Below are positions 6,431 to 6,573 of a DNA stretch of 6,573 nt, piece after piece (positions within the stretch are counted from its first letter, which is position 1; the number at the start of each line of letters is the position of its first letter). A model generated the notes under the pieces. That model was not told the origin of the DNA and made no database searches. It was given only the letters and a program-made list of their open reading frames with translations. The translations under genes and the position numbers were made by a program. The stretch lies in assembly GCA_024278415.1 (NCBI GenBank), contig JAJRTI010000631.1, positions 1 through 6,573 of the forward strand, given 5' to 3'. This stretch comes from Planctomycetota bacterium. Its GTDB lineage: Bacteria > Planctomycetota > Brocadiia > JAJRTI01.

Positions 6431-6462
6431 CTGTTGCGCGACGTGCTTCAGCACGGCAACAG
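6431..6462. repeat. Bulged 12-bp hairpin
   Basis: CTGTTGC (6431-6437) pairs with GCAACAG (6456-6462), then a one-sided 4-nt bulge GCGA (6438-6441), then CGTGC/GCACG closing a TTCA tetraloop (6442-6455). Every base outside the bulge and loop is paired. No T-run follows on either strand, so it is not a standard terminator. It may belong to an RNA leader, a repeat or the tail of a convergent gene beyond the window. Confidence 0.5.
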
Positions 6463-6502
6463 GCGCGAGCCCCCTGCGAATGTGACACGCCCAGCCCCTG
6501 GC

Positions 6503-6545
6503 CCCCTCTGCGTCCCTCTGCGTCCTCCGCGTCTCTGCGGTTAAC
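6503..6545 (-). repeat. Degenerate CGCAGAGGA-type 9-10-mer repeat
   Basis: Read on the minus strand, this begins GTTAACCGCAGAGACGCGG and continues with three more units of GACGCAGAGG type. This low-complexity intergenic repeat, led by TTAACCGC, is familiar from many environmental bacterial genomes and is often wrongly translated as proteins rich in RRDAEDAE or TQRDAE; the minus-strand open frames at 6317-6572 are such artefacts. Function unknown. Confidence 0.7.
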
Positions 6546-6573
6546 TTCCGCCCCCATGCCACCCAACATCATC

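Noticed and set aside
6317..6572. Minus-strand open frames rich in RRDAEDAE / TQRDAE
   Set aside because: They are translations of the 9-mer intergenic repeat at 6503-6545, a known annotation artefact.

Overview
This is a high-GC bacterial window with two long intergenic stretches full of palindromic repeats and three real genes, all on the + strand. The GC content, an FG-GAP/discoidin-type protein, dense hairpin repeats and a degenerate CGCAGAGGA-type 9-mer repeat suggest an environmental bacterium of the PVC, Hydrogenedentes or a similar phylum. That placement is an impression only; no rRNA or marker gene is present.

Layout. (1) 3-1433: the 3' part of a gene for a probably secreted protein with a discoidin-like domain followed by a beta-propeller with two Ca-binding D-x-D-G-D-type loops; it runs off the left edge. 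(2) 1434-1831: about 400 bp without a gene, tiled with back-to-back hairpins. These include two inverted pairs of hairpins (REPIN-like), and in each pair the two arms differ by exactly one compensated base pair. (3) 1832-3496: a NERD nuclease domain fused to a complete UvrD-type superfamily 1 helicase, with catalytic motifs intact. (4) 3497-3667: a 171-bp gap with a possible promoter and a strong Shine-Dalgarno. (5) 3668-6043: a NACHT-type STAND NTPase with an unassigned N-terminal domain, eleven pentapeptide repeats and an unassigned C-terminal domain. (6) 6044-6573: no convincing gene; it holds a second GTTTGTAG-headed hairpin pair, a bulged hairpin and the 9-mer repeat.

How the parts may work together. 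A NERD-helicase and a NACHT NTPase are both families repeatedly linked to anti-phage or anti-plasmid defence. Here they lie side by side, same strand, between two related GTTTGTAG-headed elements, so the most interesting reading is a two-gene defence cassette bounded by repeats. The 171-bp gap and the separate ribosome site mean they need not be one operon, and no defence function is shown by sequence alone.
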